The notes under the pieces: generated by a model | What the model was told of the DNA's origin: nothing | What the model saw: only the letters and a program-made list of their open reading frames with translations | Database searches by the model: none | Shown: piece after piece, positions 1 through 7,990 of the stretch | How the letters are laid out: each line of letters begins with the position of its first letter | Position numbering within the stretch: position 1 is the first letter of the stretch | Made by a program: the position numbers and the translations under genes | Assembly (NCBI GenBank): GCA_905372095.1 | Contig: CAJPNK010000004.1 | Coordinates: 3,115-67,114, forward strand | Direction of reading: 5' to 3' | DNA from: Candidatus Saccharimonadota bacterium | GTDB lineage: Bacteria; Patescibacteriota; Saccharimonadia; Saccharimonadales; Saccharimonadaceae | DNA: 64,000 bases

Positions 1-679
1 ACTGTTGCGGATCGAGACGGCTATCGTCTTTGTTGAGTAGCGAGCAATAGGTAGCGCGGCTATTGTCTTGCGGTGTTGGTTGCAGTATACCGTTTATGAT
101 GTCAGGCAACTTCTGTGTTAATAATTGCGCACCGAGCTGGCCGAGGGTTTGATAAAGCTCGGGCTGGGTCTCAGTAAAGTCTAGCGGGTAAGTTTCTTGG
201 TGGTATATCGGGCCGGCATCCATCGCTTGCTCTAACTGCATGATGGTTACACCGGTGATTTTATCTCTGTTAGCGATAGCTGATTCGATGGGCGACGGGC
301 CGCGGTATTTTGGCAGCAGCGACGGATGAACGTTGATGATACCAGGCTGGAATAGGTCGATGATTGTTTGCGGGATAATCTTGCCGTAGCTAACCAAGAC
401 GCCAGTTGGCCGCGGCGTAATATTTTTTATATCACTTATGATATCTTTTAGTCGTTTTGGCTGCCAGACTGGAATGCGGTGCTGGCTAGCAAATTGTTTG
501 ACGGCAGGCTGGATAAGCTTGTTGCTGCGGCCGCGGCGGGAGTCCGGCTTGGTGATGACGGCCGCGATATTAAAACCAGCTTCAACGAGCGCGCGCAGGC
601 TATACAAGCTAAAGTCTTCGGTGCCGAAGAATACTATCGGCTGGCGGCTAATCCCAGAGGTCGGCGTTGTCTTTGACAT
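1..679 (-). CDS. fmt: Methionyl-tRNA formyltransferase, 3' end missing
   Basis: Transfers a formyl group from 10-formyl-THF to initiator Met-tRNA. The reading frame runs from ATG at 679 to the left edge without a stop (226 residues seen; the family is about 310). The N-terminal formyltransferase domain is clear: FFGTEDF near residue 17, then NVHPSLLPKYRG (116-127) with the catalytic Asn116 and His118, and Asp154 in QAMDAGP. The end of the catalytic domain and the C-terminal OB-fold lie largely outside the window. The start overlaps the end of def by 32 nt, so the two genes are probably translated together, matching their paired roles in formylating and deformylating the initiator Met. Confidence 0.93.
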   Translation of the reverse strand, partial: MSKTTPTSGISRQPIVFFGTEDFSLYSLRALVEAGFNIAAVITKPDSRRGRSNKLIQPAVKQFASQHRIPVWQPKRLKDIISDIKNITPRPTGVLVSYGKIIPQTIIDLFQPGIINVHPSLLPKYRGPSPIESAIANRDKITGVTIMQLEQAMDAGPIYHQETYPLDFTETQPELYQTLGQLGAQLLTQKLPDIINGILQPTPQDNSRATYCSLLNKDDSRLDPQQ

Positions 680-1223
680 ATCTTTCGTAGTCGAGCGGAT
701 CGAGCTCGCCCTCGTCGTTTAAGCGATAAAAAGCCTGATGATCGTCGCGAATGTGGTCGACGAAAACGATGCCGTTGCAGTGGTCGATTTCGTGCTGCAA
801 GACGCGTGCCAGAAAGCCGTTGGCCTTGATGCGGATTTCGTTGCCGTCGATATTGATGGCTTTAACGCGGATTTTGCTGTAGCGGGGGACTTTGCCGTAA
901 AAATCCTTGACACTGAGGCAGCCTTCGTAATCGTAGGTGATTTCGCCTTCATACTTGACGATTTCTGGATTGATTAGCGGGATAAATTCTTGGTTGTCTT
1001 TGTCTTCGAAATCGGCGCGAACGATGACGACGCGCTCGAGGCGGTCGATTTGCACGGCGGCCAGGGCAGCGCTAATTTCGTGCGGCCGGGAATTCTCCCA
1101 GTCGATACTGGCGTCAGTCATATCTTTGATGAGCTGGCGGGTTTCGTCGGAGACGACATGAACTCGCTGCGATTTCTGGCGCAGGTGCGGATTTGGCAGG
1201 GTAATGATAGCTTCTTTCTTCAC
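648..1223 (-). CDS. def: Peptide deformylase
   Basis: Iron- or zinc-dependent removal of the N-formyl group from nascent proteins. Motif 2 (EGCLS, 100-104) and motif 3 (HEIDH, 144-148) supply the Cys and two His metal ligands and the catalytic Glu145. Motif 1, normally GxGxAAxQ, reads SAALAAVQ (51-58): Gln58 is kept but both glycines are lost. Length is 191 residues, normal. The start is GTG at 1223. A TATAAT box (complement of 1232-1237) lies 8 nt upstream, overlapping the priA stop codon, which suggests a leaderless transcript starting at or very near the GTG. It precedes fmt, which it overlaps. Confidence 0.93.
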   Translation of the reverse strand: MKKEAIITLPNPHLRQKSQRVHVVSDETRQLIKDMTDASIDWENSRPHEISAALAAVQIDRLERVVIVRADFEDKDNQEFIPLINPEIVKYEGEITYDYEGCLSVKDFYGKVPRYSKIRVKAINIDGNEIRIKANGFLARVLQHEIDHCNGIVFVDHIRDDHQAFYRLNDEGELDPLDYERYVKDNADLWD

Positions 1224-1232
1224 AACTTTATA

Positions 1233-3173
1233 TTATAACAGATTTGCCGGGTCGATGTCGTATTGCCAGTGTGTTCGGGGTAATTGGCTGGCGATGGCGA
1301 GCAGTTTAGCGCGGTTAGTTGACTTGACGACAATTTGCCAGCGGTAGGTGTCGCGGACTCGCTCGTAGAAGGCTGGCGCCGGCCCAAAGAACGTAGTATC
1401 GGGGTATTCGCTGCGGAGTTTGGCGGCGAATTTTTGGGCGTTGCGAATGGCGGTGGCTTCGGTTTTGTAAATGCAAGTTAGTTTGAGTAAATAAACAAAC
1501 GGCGGAAAAATGCCGCGGCGGCGTTCGGCTAGTTCGCTGGCGTAGAAGCTAGCGTAATCCTGGCGGATACCTTGGACAATGGTTGGGTTTTGCGGCTGAT
1601 AAGTTTGAACGATAATTGATGTTGGCTGATCATTCCGTCCAACTCGGCCGATAACTTGGGCTAACAGCTGAAAGGTGCGTTCGCGAGTGGTAAAGTCGGG
1701 TAGAGCCAGACCAGCATCAGCCTGAATAATACCAACAGACGCCAGGCGGGGCAGGTCGAGGCCTTTGGCGACAACTTGGGTACCAATGATGATATCGATA
1801 TGTCCGTCGTAGAGTTCTTGATAGCGCTGATTAAGGCTATTTTTGCTGGTAATGTCGCCGTCGAAGCGGGCGAGGGCAGCCTGCGGGAAGAGCTTTTGCA
1901 GCTCGCTCTCAATCAGCTTGGTGCCGATGCCCTTGTGGACAATATCAGTGCTGCCGCAATCAGGGCAGGCGGTGGGCACGCGTTCGCGGTATCCGCAAAT
2001 GTGGCAAATTAGCGCGTGCCGGTCGGCATGCAAAGTCATTGGAATAAAGCAGCGCGGGCATAAAGCGCTCCAGCCGCAATTCTGACAAAGAGTGGTGCTG
2101 GCGGTGCCGCGGCGATTGTGATAAATTAACGTTTGTTTGTTGTTTTCGAGATTTTGGTTGATAGTATTTAATAATAAGTCGGATAGAAAACGATGGCGCA
2201 AAAAGCCGTTTTTCGATGTCATATCTACAACGTTTATAGAGGGAGTGATGATGTTTGGGTTGGCACGGGCTGGTAAATTGATGATGGGCCGGCCAGTTTT
2301 GGCAGCGAGGTAATATTCGCTGACCAGCGGCGTGGCTGAACCTTGTACTACAGTAGCATGGTGATATCGAGCTAGAATGGCGGCTGTCCGCAATGCAGAG
2401 TAGCGCGGTGTTTGGTCTTGTTTGAGTGCTGGTTCGTGAGCTTCGTCGATAATGATCGCGCCGATGTTGTTAAATGGCATAAACAAGGCTGAGCGCGGAC
2501 CGATAACGACATTTGGCTGGGCAGCATTGAGTGCTTGCAGCCAAGCGTGGTGGCGCTGGGCTTCGGTTTGTTGCGAATGGGTGGTGATGAGGTTGGGAAA
2601 AGAGTGTTGAAATTCGGCGATTAGCTGGGCGGTCAAAGCAATTTCTGGAACAATTACGATGACAGATTTGCCAGTAGCAATCAGCCTCTTGGCGTATTCT
2701 ATGTAGACGGCGGTTTTGCCGCTGCCAGTGACGCCGTGCAGAATAACGGTGCCGCTTTTGGCGTTTAGCAGGCTGCCAATGGCGGCCGACTGGTCTTTGT
2801 TGAGTACAAAATGTGTTCTATCTCTTCGTGTTGCTGCAGTGCTGTTTGAGCTTAGAGTGCGGCGTTTCTTGGTGAGGCCGCTTGGCAAGATGGTTTGTAA
2901 AACTAATGCCAGATGAGCGATGTAGTAATTACTCATCCATTGTGCAGTTTGCAACAACGGACGCGGTAACGGGGGTAGATCGAGGATTGTTGTAATTTCT
3001 TTAGTAGCAAAATCAGGTTTAGTTGTTTTTTTTACAACTATACCGTTGAGCAATTGCTGACCGATTGATATAATGACAACAGCGCCGATAGCCAGAGGCT
3101 GCTGGCTGCTGTAAGTGAATACGCAAGCGTCGGCTTTAACGATTTTGGTGGGCGCTACTTCATAATAATGCAT
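1233..3173 (-). CDS. priA: Primosomal replication restart helicase PriA
   Basis: Superfamily 2 DNA helicase that reloads the replisome at stalled forks. Walker A is GVTGSGKT (147-154) and Walker B is DEAH (243-246). Eight cysteines at 363, 366, 372, 375, 390, 393, 403 and 406 form the two zinc sites typical of PriA. Length is 646 residues, a little shorter than the usual 700-730 because the N-terminal 3'-binding domain is compact. A TATAAT box (complement of 3180-3185) lies 6 nt before the ATG, so the mRNA is probably leaderless. It is first in the priA-def-fmt cluster, although def has its own -10 box. Confidence 0.95.
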   Translation of the reverse strand: MHYYEVAPTKIVKADACVFTYSSQQPLAIGAVVIISIGQQLLNGIVVKKTTKPDFATKEITTILDLPPLPRPLLQTAQWMSNYYIAHLALVLQTILPSGLTKKRRTLSSNSTAATRRDRTHFVLNKDQSAAIGSLLNAKSGTVILHGVTGSGKTAVYIEYAKRLIATGKSVIVIVPEIALTAQLIAEFQHSFPNLITTHSQQTEAQRHHAWLQALNAAQPNVVIGPRSALFMPFNNIGAIIIDEAHEPALKQDQTPRYSALRTAAILARYHHATVVQGSATPLVSEYYLAAKTGRPIINLPARANPNIITPSINVVDMTSKNGFLRHRFLSDLLLNTINQNLENNKQTLIYHNRRGTASTTLCQNCGWSALCPRCFIPMTLHADRHALICHICGYRERVPTACPDCGSTDIVHKGIGTKLIESELQKLFPQAALARFDGDITSKNSLNQRYQELYDGHIDIIIGTQVVAKGLDLPRLASVGIIQADAGLALPDFTTRERTFQLLAQVIGRVGRNDQPTSIIVQTYQPQNPTIVQGIRQDYASFYASELAERRRGIFPPFVYLLKLTCIYKTEATAIRNAQKFAAKLRSEYPDTTFFGPAPAFYERVRDTYRWQIVVKSTNRAKLLAIASQLPRTHWQYDIDPANLL

Positions 3174-3222
3174 CGCCTAATTATACCTTGTCTACGGCAA
3201 TTTAACACGCTACTATAAGCAT

Positions 3223-3879
3223 ATGTATTTCGAGAGTAGATCGCAAGCAGGAAAGATTTTGGCTGATCAATTGGTAGCCAAATATCGCTACGAAAACTGC
3301 GCTGTGGTAGCGCTAAGCAACGGCGGCGTAGTGGTGGGCGAGCAAATTGCGGCGCAACTGCACTGCGTGTTGATGTTGTTGGTATCGCAGGATATCGAGA
3401 TACCAGGCGAAGGAATGAATTTTGGAGCGGTGTCGCAAACTGGCGATTTCACATATAATGATGAATTTTCGGCAGGCGAGATTGATGAGTATACGAGTGA
3501 ATTTCATGGCTATTTGGCCGAGAAGAGACGCGAAACATATAGTAGTCTCAATCGCTTGATCGGCGATGGCGGTACAGTCGATAAAGATATGCTGAAAGAT
3601 CGCGTGGTGGTGCTGGTATCGGATGGCTTTGCTAATACTGCTAGCGTTGGAGTGGCTTTAGACTTCTTGAAGCCGATTAGGATTCTGAGGTTGGTCGTAG
3701 CATCGCCAGTGGCGTCGGTGGCAGTGGTTGATCGGCTGCACATTACTGCTGATGAGCTACATTTGCTGGACGTTAAAGAGAATTTCTTGGGAGTTGATCA
3801 TTATTATGAAGATAACAATGTGCCAACACTACAGCAATCAATTGATAAGATTAGCCAAATCATATTGAATTGGCGATAA
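3223..3879 (+). CDS. Phosphoribosyltransferase-fold protein with altered PRPP loop
   Basis: 218 residues resembling the standalone predicted phosphoribosyltransferases (COG1926-like): an N-terminal RSQAGKILADQL helix, then VALSNGGVVVGEQIA, and a central strand-loop VVVLVSDGFANTASVG (about 127-142). In working PRTases this last loop is normally a DDG-x-TG-x-T type PRPP site; here the first Asp is Ser and the TG pair is NT. The fold is therefore likely while catalysis is doubtful. Substrate is unknown. It is divergent from priA; a possible -10 (TACTAT, 3211-3216) is 6 nt before the ATG. Confidence 0.6.
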   Translation: MYFESRSQAGKILADQLVAKYRYENCAVVALSNGGVVVGEQIAAQLHCVLMLLVSQDIEIPGEGMNFGAVSQTGDFTYNDEFSAGEIDEYTSEFHGYLAEKRRETYSSLNRLIGDGGTVDKDMLKDRVVVLVSDGFANTASVGVALDFLKPIRILRLVVASPVASVAVVDRLHITADELHLLDVKENFLGVDHYYEDNNVPTLQQSIDKISQIILNWR

Positions 3880-3885
3880 ATGGTC

Positions 3886-3914
3886 TTGAATTGGTTATGA
3901 AAAGAATGTAGAAT
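3886..3914 (+). promoter_or_regulatory. Promoter of the winged-helix gene and recJ
   Basis: TTGAAT (3886-3891), 17 nt, TAGAAT (3909-3914): a good sigma-70-type promoter. It starts just after the upstream gene ends and precedes a leader of about 40 nt with a GAAAGG ribosome-binding site before 3961. Confidence 0.6.
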
Positions 3915-3960
3915 AAAAAGCAACAGAACAAACTAAACTGGAAGAAAGGGGCTTGGCTAG

Positions 3961-4272
3961 ATGCTTGATGTATTCATTACCTCGCGGGTGCGTCGTAAGA
4001 TAGTTGTCGTCTATGCCAAATATCCAGATTTTCGGACGCATGTCCGCGGTTTGGCCAAGCTGATCAAGGAAGACCCCGGTAATATCCAGCGCGAATTGCG
4101 CCGGCTGGAAAAGGTCGGTTTTTTGCATGCCGAAAAGCAGGGTAATACACGGATTTACTCGACTAATAAACAATTCCCGATTTTCAAAGAATTGCAAAGT
4201 ATTGTCATTAAGTCGCAGCAGCACGCTAATAGCAATCGGCCGAAACGTACAACTTCCGAGATTAGTAGATGA
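3961..4272 (+). CDS. Small winged helix-turn-helix regulator
   Basis: 103 residues with an ArsR/MarR-like winged helix. Helices cover about residues 1-60 (the HVRGLAKLIKEDPGNIQREL stretch is the helix-turn-helix) and a wing reads GFLHAEKQGNTRIYSTN (about 62-78). No metal-binding cysteines are present, so metal sensing is unlikely. The stop overlaps the recJ start in an ATGA arrangement, so the two are co-translated. The target and signal are unknown. Confidence 0.7.
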   Translation: MLDVFITSRVRRKIVVVYAKYPDFRTHVRGLAKLIKEDPGNIQRELRRLEKVGFLHAEKQGNTRIYSTNKQFPIFKELQSIVIKSQQHANSNRPKRTTSEISR

Positions 4273-5906
4273 CCTTATTTGAACAGATTTTGACGGCGCG
4301 CGGTCTGACGACGCGTGCAGCGCGCCAGGCTTTTTTGCAGCCAGATTATATGGCGGTGAAGCATGATCCGTTTTTGCTGCCAGACATGAAAAAGGCAGTG
4401 GCGCGGTTGAAACAGGCGCGGGAGCAGGGCGAAAAAATCGTCATTTACGGCGATTATGACATTGACGGACTGAGCGCTACGGCGCTGCTGCTGGATGCCT
4501 TTGGTAAGTTTGGTTTTGAGGACGTCGATGCTTTCATTCCGAACCGTTTTGTTGAGGGTTATGGCATGACCATGGGTGCGGTGGACAAGGTGCGCGATAT
4601 GGGAGCGGATTTGATCGTGACAGTGGATACCGGCAGTTTGTGCCATGCAGAGATTGCGTATGCCGCTAGCCTGGGGATTGATACGGTGGTGACAGATCAT
4701 CATAACGTGGCCGAGACGCCGCCGCCGAGCGTGGCAGCGGTGAATCCGAAATTTCCAGGACATACTTATCCATTTCGTGATTTGTGTGGTGCGGGCGTGG
4801 CGTTTAAGTTGGTGCAGGCACTGCAGACTGAACTGGACGGCTTACCTGATGGCTATGAAAAGTGGCTGCTGGATTTGGTGGCGTTGGGGACGGTTTGTGA
4901 CATTGTGACGTTGGCTGATGAAAATAGGGCAAATGTGTATTGGGGTTTGGAGGTGTTGAAAAAACAACAACGCCCAGGACTGAAAGCGTTGATGGCGGTG
5001 GCGGGTATTGAACCAGAGCAGGTCAATGCTAGGTATCTGGGATTCGGCTTGGGGCCGCGTATGAATGCGGCTGGGCGCTTGGAGACGGCGCAGCACGCGT
5101 TAGACATGTTGGTGGCGCGTGATGGGCTGGTGGCATTGGAGGCTAGTGAAAAGCTGGAGGAGTTGAATGTTAAGCGGCGCAGTATACAGGATGCGATTTT
5201 TGAGGAAGCGTGTGTACAAGCCGAGCAGTTGGCTGATGATCGGGTGCTGGTGGTCAGTAGTGATGGCTGGAATCACGGCGTTATCGGCATCGTGGCGTCG
5301 AAACTGGTGGAGAAATATAAAAAGCCGGTGTTTATCATTGGCGAGCGCGGCGAGGAAGCAACGGGTTCGGCGCGCAGTTTTGGTGATTTTTCAGCGGCCG
5401 ATGCAGTGCGGGCGGCGGACGATATTATCATCAAAGGCGGCGGACACGGAGCGGCGGCTGGCGTGACGCTGGAGACTGAAAAAATTGGTGATTTTCGTCG
5501 TCGCGTGAATGAGTTTTATGATTCGCTGCAACTCACAAACCAAGAGCGATATTTGCTGCCGCGAGCTGATGTAGAAATTGATGATTTTTCGGAAATTGAT
5601 GAGGAATTGGTGGCAAATCTGGCGAAAATGGAGCCATTTGGCAATGGTAATCCCGAACCAGTGCTAAAAATTACCAGGGCATCAGTTTTGAGCATGCGAA
5701 GAATGGGCGCGGACGGGCAACACGTTAAATTAGTGCTGCGCGATAAAAATGGTAAAGTACTGCAAGTTCTGGCGTTTAACGCGCCGGAGGAGTTTTTTCG
5801 CGAGCCAGGCGACGAGGTGGTGGCGTGGTTCCAGCCAACTGTCAATGAATGGCAGGGGGTGCGGACGGTTGAGGGGCGGCTGTTGCATATTATTTTGCTG
5901 GATTGA
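4269..5906 (+). CDS. recJ: Single-stranded-DNA exonuclease RecJ
   Basis: 5'-3' ssDNA exonuclease for recombination and mismatch repair. DHH-family metal motifs are present: GDYDIDG (61-67, Asp62, Asp64, Asp66), DTGS (about 120-123) and TDHHN (142-146); the DHHA1 motif GGGHGAAAGV follows near residue 395, and an OB-like C-terminal domain completes it. Length is 545 residues, typical of RecJ. It starts with ATG overlapping the stop of the upstream regulator. Codon use is GC-richer than that gene but typical of the window. Confidence 0.95.
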   Translation: MTLFEQILTARGLTTRAARQAFLQPDYMAVKHDPFLLPDMKKAVARLKQAREQGEKIVIYGDYDIDGLSATALLLDAFGKFGFEDVDAFIPNRFVEGYGMTMGAVDKVRDMGADLIVTVDTGSLCHAEIAYAASLGIDTVVTDHHNVAETPPPSVAAVNPKFPGHTYPFRDLCGAGVAFKLVQALQTELDGLPDGYEKWLLDLVALGTVCDIVTLADENRANVYWGLEVLKKQQRPGLKALMAVAGIEPEQVNARYLGFGLGPRMNAAGRLETAQHALDMLVARDGLVALEASEKLEELNVKRRSIQDAIFEEACVQAEQLADDRVLVVSSDGWNHGVIGIVASKLVEKYKKPVFIIGERGEEATGSARSFGDFSAADAVRAADDIIIKGGGHGAAAGVTLETEKIGDFRRRVNEFYDSLQLTNQERYLLPRADVEIDDFSEIDEELVANLAKMEPFGNGNPEPVLKITRASVLSMRRMGADGQHVKLVLRDKNGKVLQVLAFNAPEEFFREPGDEVVAWFQPTVNEWQGVRTVEGRLLHIILLD

Positions 5907-5930
5907 TACTTGGCCGGGTAAAATTTTGCT

Positions 5931-5959
5931 TTGCAAAAGTATTCCTCATCTGATATAAT
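5931..5959 (+). promoter_or_regulatory. Promoter of rpsU
   Basis: TTGCAA (5931-5936), 17 nt, TATAAT (5954-5959). The expected transcription start falls within a few bases of the rpsU ATG at 5970, leaving essentially no leader and no room for a Shine-Dalgarno site. Confidence 0.75.
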
Positions 5960-5969
5960 GTATAACGAT

Positions 5970-6185
5970 ATGGTACGAGTTACACGTAAAGACGAGAAAG
6001 AGGCGAATGAAAACGTTCTTCGCCGTTTTAACCGCCGGCTTTTGCAAAGCGGCGTGATGCAGAAAGCCAGAGCGTCAATGCGCTTTGAAAAACCGATTAG
6101 CAAAACAGTACGGCGCAGCAGGGCAATTGTTCGCCGTATGCGCAAGGCGGAAAAGACGCAGAAGTTGCGTTTGGGAGTTCGCTAG
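5970..6185 (+). CDS. rpsU: Ribosomal protein bS21
   Basis: 71 residues, basic, with the bS21 pattern VRVTRKDEKEANENVLRRFNRR then an Arg/Lys-rich helix. bS21 sits near the anti-Shine-Dalgarno region of the 30S subunit. The ATG at 5970 was chosen over an upstream in-frame TTG because the promoter -10 box lies at 5954-5959 and because family members start with this Val-Arg-Val stretch. It is followed directly by yqeY, the usual neighbour of rpsU in many bacteria. Confidence 0.9.
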   Translation: MVRVTRKDEKEANENVLRRFNRRLLQSGVMQKARASMRFEKPISKTVRRSRAIVRRMRKAEKTQKLRLGVR

Positions 6186-6188
6186 CCA

Positions 6189-6641
6189 ATGGCGCTGAAG
6201 GCGCGAATTAAAGATGAAATGAAAGCCGCTTTACTTAGCGGCGATCGTTTTGTTGGCGAGACGCTGCGTAATCTGACGGCAGCAATTCTGGATGAAGAGG
6301 TTAAGCTAGGCAAGCGCGATGAAGGTCTGAGCGATGAAGAAATCGAAAAAGTCGTTGCCCGCGAAGTCAAAAAACGCAACGAATCGGCTAAAATCTACCG
6401 CGATAACAACCGTCCAGATTTGGCCGAACCAGAAGAGCGGGAAATTGAGATTCTGCAGGCATATTTGCCGAAACAGCTAGATGAAACTGAGCTGGTGGCG
6501 ATTATCGAGGCGAAAATAGCCGAACTTAGCGTAACTGGGCCGCAGGCAATGGGCCAGGTTATTGGCGCAGTTAAAAAGCAAGTTGGCAATGCGGCGGATG
6601 GTGCGGCGATTGCTCGTATTGTAAAACAAAAGTTGGATTAA
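6189..6641 (+). CDS. yqeY: GatB/YqeY-domain protein
   Basis: 150-residue YqeY family protein, related to the tRNA-binding tail domain of amidotransferase subunit GatB. It matches along its length: MALKARIKDEMKAALLSGD, the central KKRNESAKIYRDNNRPDLAE helix, EREIEILQAYLPKQLDE (about 82-98), and a C-terminal GQVIGAVKKQVGNAADGA segment. Its precise function is unknown; a tRNA- or protein-binding role is inferred from GatB. It lies 3 nt after rpsU. Confidence 0.9.
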   Translation: MALKARIKDEMKAALLSGDRFVGETLRNLTAAILDEEVKLGKRDEGLSDEEIEKVVAREVKKRNESAKIYRDNNRPDLAEPEEREIEILQAYLPKQLDETELVAIIEAKIAELSVTGPQAMGQVIGAVKKQVGNAADGAAIARIVKQKLD

Positions 6642-6656
6642 CAGAAAGAAGGTATC

Positions 6657-7202
6657 ATGATTGTATTTTTTGGCCCGGCTGGCGCAGGTAAAAGTGTCCA
6701 AGGGCAAATGCTGGCAGCGCGCAATGGCTGGCGCTGGTTGAGCGCGGGCCAGCTGCTGCGCGACACGCGCGATCCCGAGCTATTTGCGCAGATGCGGACT
6801 GGCGGCTTGGTTGATCCGGAAAAGGTGAATAAGCTAATCGGTGAAGCGCTAGGCCGAGCCAAAGATATCGATCGCGTGGTGCTAGATGGTTATCCGCGGC
6901 AATTAGCACAAGCAAAATGGTTGATTGAGCATCGTCCTGAGCATGGCCGGGACGTTGCGTTGGTGATTGTCTTGGAGGTGCCGCGTGCTGAGTTGCTGCA
7001 CCGCCTGAAGGTGCGCGGCCGTATCGACGATACGCCCGAGGTAATTGATGAGCGCTTACGGATTTATCGGCACGAGATGTATCCAGTTCTTGATTATTTG
7101 ACGGAGCATGGAGTGAATATTGCGCACCTTGACGGAACAGGTACGGTTGGGCAGGTTCACGATCGGATTATGGAGGAGCTGCAAGCATGCAGGATCGTTT
7201 AA
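6657..7202 (+). CDS. adk: Adenylate kinase family nucleotide kinase
   Basis: Converts AMP and ATP to two ADP. P-loop GPAGAGKS (6-13), the LVLDGYPR-type signature as VVLDGYPRQLAQA (about 73-85), and the RGRIDDTPEVIDERL stretch (about 121-135) typical of the LID-proximal helix. Length is 181 residues; the LID is the short type with no zinc cysteines. AMP is the expected substrate, but other NMPs cannot be excluded. SD-like GAAAGAAGG precedes the ATG; the end overlaps map by 16 nt. Confidence 0.88.
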   Translation: MIVFFGPAGAGKSVQGQMLAARNGWRWLSAGQLLRDTRDPELFAQMRTGGLVDPEKVNKLIGEALGRAKDIDRVVLDGYPRQLAQAKWLIEHRPEHGRDVALVIVLEVPRAELLHRLKVRGRIDDTPEVIDERLRIYRHEMYPVLDYLTEHGVNIAHLDGTGTVGQVHDRIMEELQACRIV

Positions 7203-7957
7203 TTACTGGCGAGAAAACTCCTGAGCAAATTCAGGCTATGCGCGATGGCGGCAAGAAATTAGCGCAGATTTTCCAAGATATTCGCGATTATATTCATGCT
7301 GGTATGAGCGAAAAGGATGTTGATGCGTTCGTTGACGGCAAGATAAAAGAATATGGCGCTTCGGCTACTTACAAAACAGATGAGGTGAACTTCCCGGGGG
7401 TTATTTGTATCAGTACTAACGACGAAATCGTGCATAGCCCGGCGAGCGATTATATCTTTCAAAAGGGCGATGTGGTGAGTTTTGACTTGGTGATTACTTA
7501 TAAAGACATGAAGACGGATAGCGCTTTCACGATGGTGGTTGACGATAAGCCGAAAGGCGCAGTCAAACACCTGTTAACGACCACCGAGAGAAGTTTGTAT
7601 GCCGGGATTGATGCAATTAAAGGCGATGTTCGTACTGGCGACATCGCAGCTGCGATTGAAAAAGTTTTGAAAGATGGCAAATTAGGAATTATCCGTGAAT
7701 TAGTTGGGCACGGTGTCGGTTTGAAAATGCATATGCCGCCAGATGTGCCGAACTACGGCCGCAAACACACTGGCGTACTGTTACACCCGGGCGATACGAT
7801 TGCTATCGAACCGATGGCGACGCTGGGCGGCGAGAAAATTGTTACTGATAAAGATGACGGTTGGACGATTCGTACGCGCGATGGTAGTTTGGCCGCACAC
7901 TTTGAACACACAGTTTTGATTACCGAAAACGGCGCTGAAATTATTACGCAGTTGTAA
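7187..7957 (+). CDS. map: Methionine aminopeptidase type I
   Basis: Removes the initiator Met. 256 residues with the pita-bread fold ligands: Asp residues in VSFDLVITYKDMKTDSAF (about 92-109), His in GHGVGLKMH (about 173-181), Glu in AIEPMATLG (about 205-213) and Glu in FEHTVLI (about 240-246). No N-terminal zinc-finger extension. A GGAGG ribosome-binding site inside the end of adk precedes the ATG. The adk-map pair is a conserved neighbourhood, often near ribosomal genes. Confidence 0.95.
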   Translation: MQDRLITGEKTPEQIQAMRDGGKKLAQIFQDIRDYIHAGMSEKDVDAFVDGKIKEYGASATYKTDEVNFPGVICISTNDEIVHSPASDYIFQKGDVVSFDLVITYKDMKTDSAFTMVVDDKPKGAVKHLLTTTERSLYAGIDAIKGDVRTGDIAAAIEKVLKDGKLGIIRELVGHGVGLKMHMPPDVPNYGRKHTGVLLHPGDTIAIEPMATLGGEKIVTDKDDGWTIRTRDGSLAAHFEHTVLITENGAEIITQL

Positions 7958-7976
7958 ATAACTATACGGGTTATGC

Positions 7977-7982
7977 TATAAT
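7977..7982 (+). promoter_or_regulatory. -10 box of ftsA, leaderless
   Basis: TATAAT ends 8 nt before the ftsA ATG at 7991, so the transcript should begin at or next to the start codon. No clear -35 match and no Shine-Dalgarno site are visible. Confidence 0.65.
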
Positions 7983-7990
7983 ATCCCTAT

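Noticed and set aside
5167..6145. Overlapping ORFs in other frames of recJ and rpsU
   Set aside because: Compositional shadows; the main frames carry complete family motifs.
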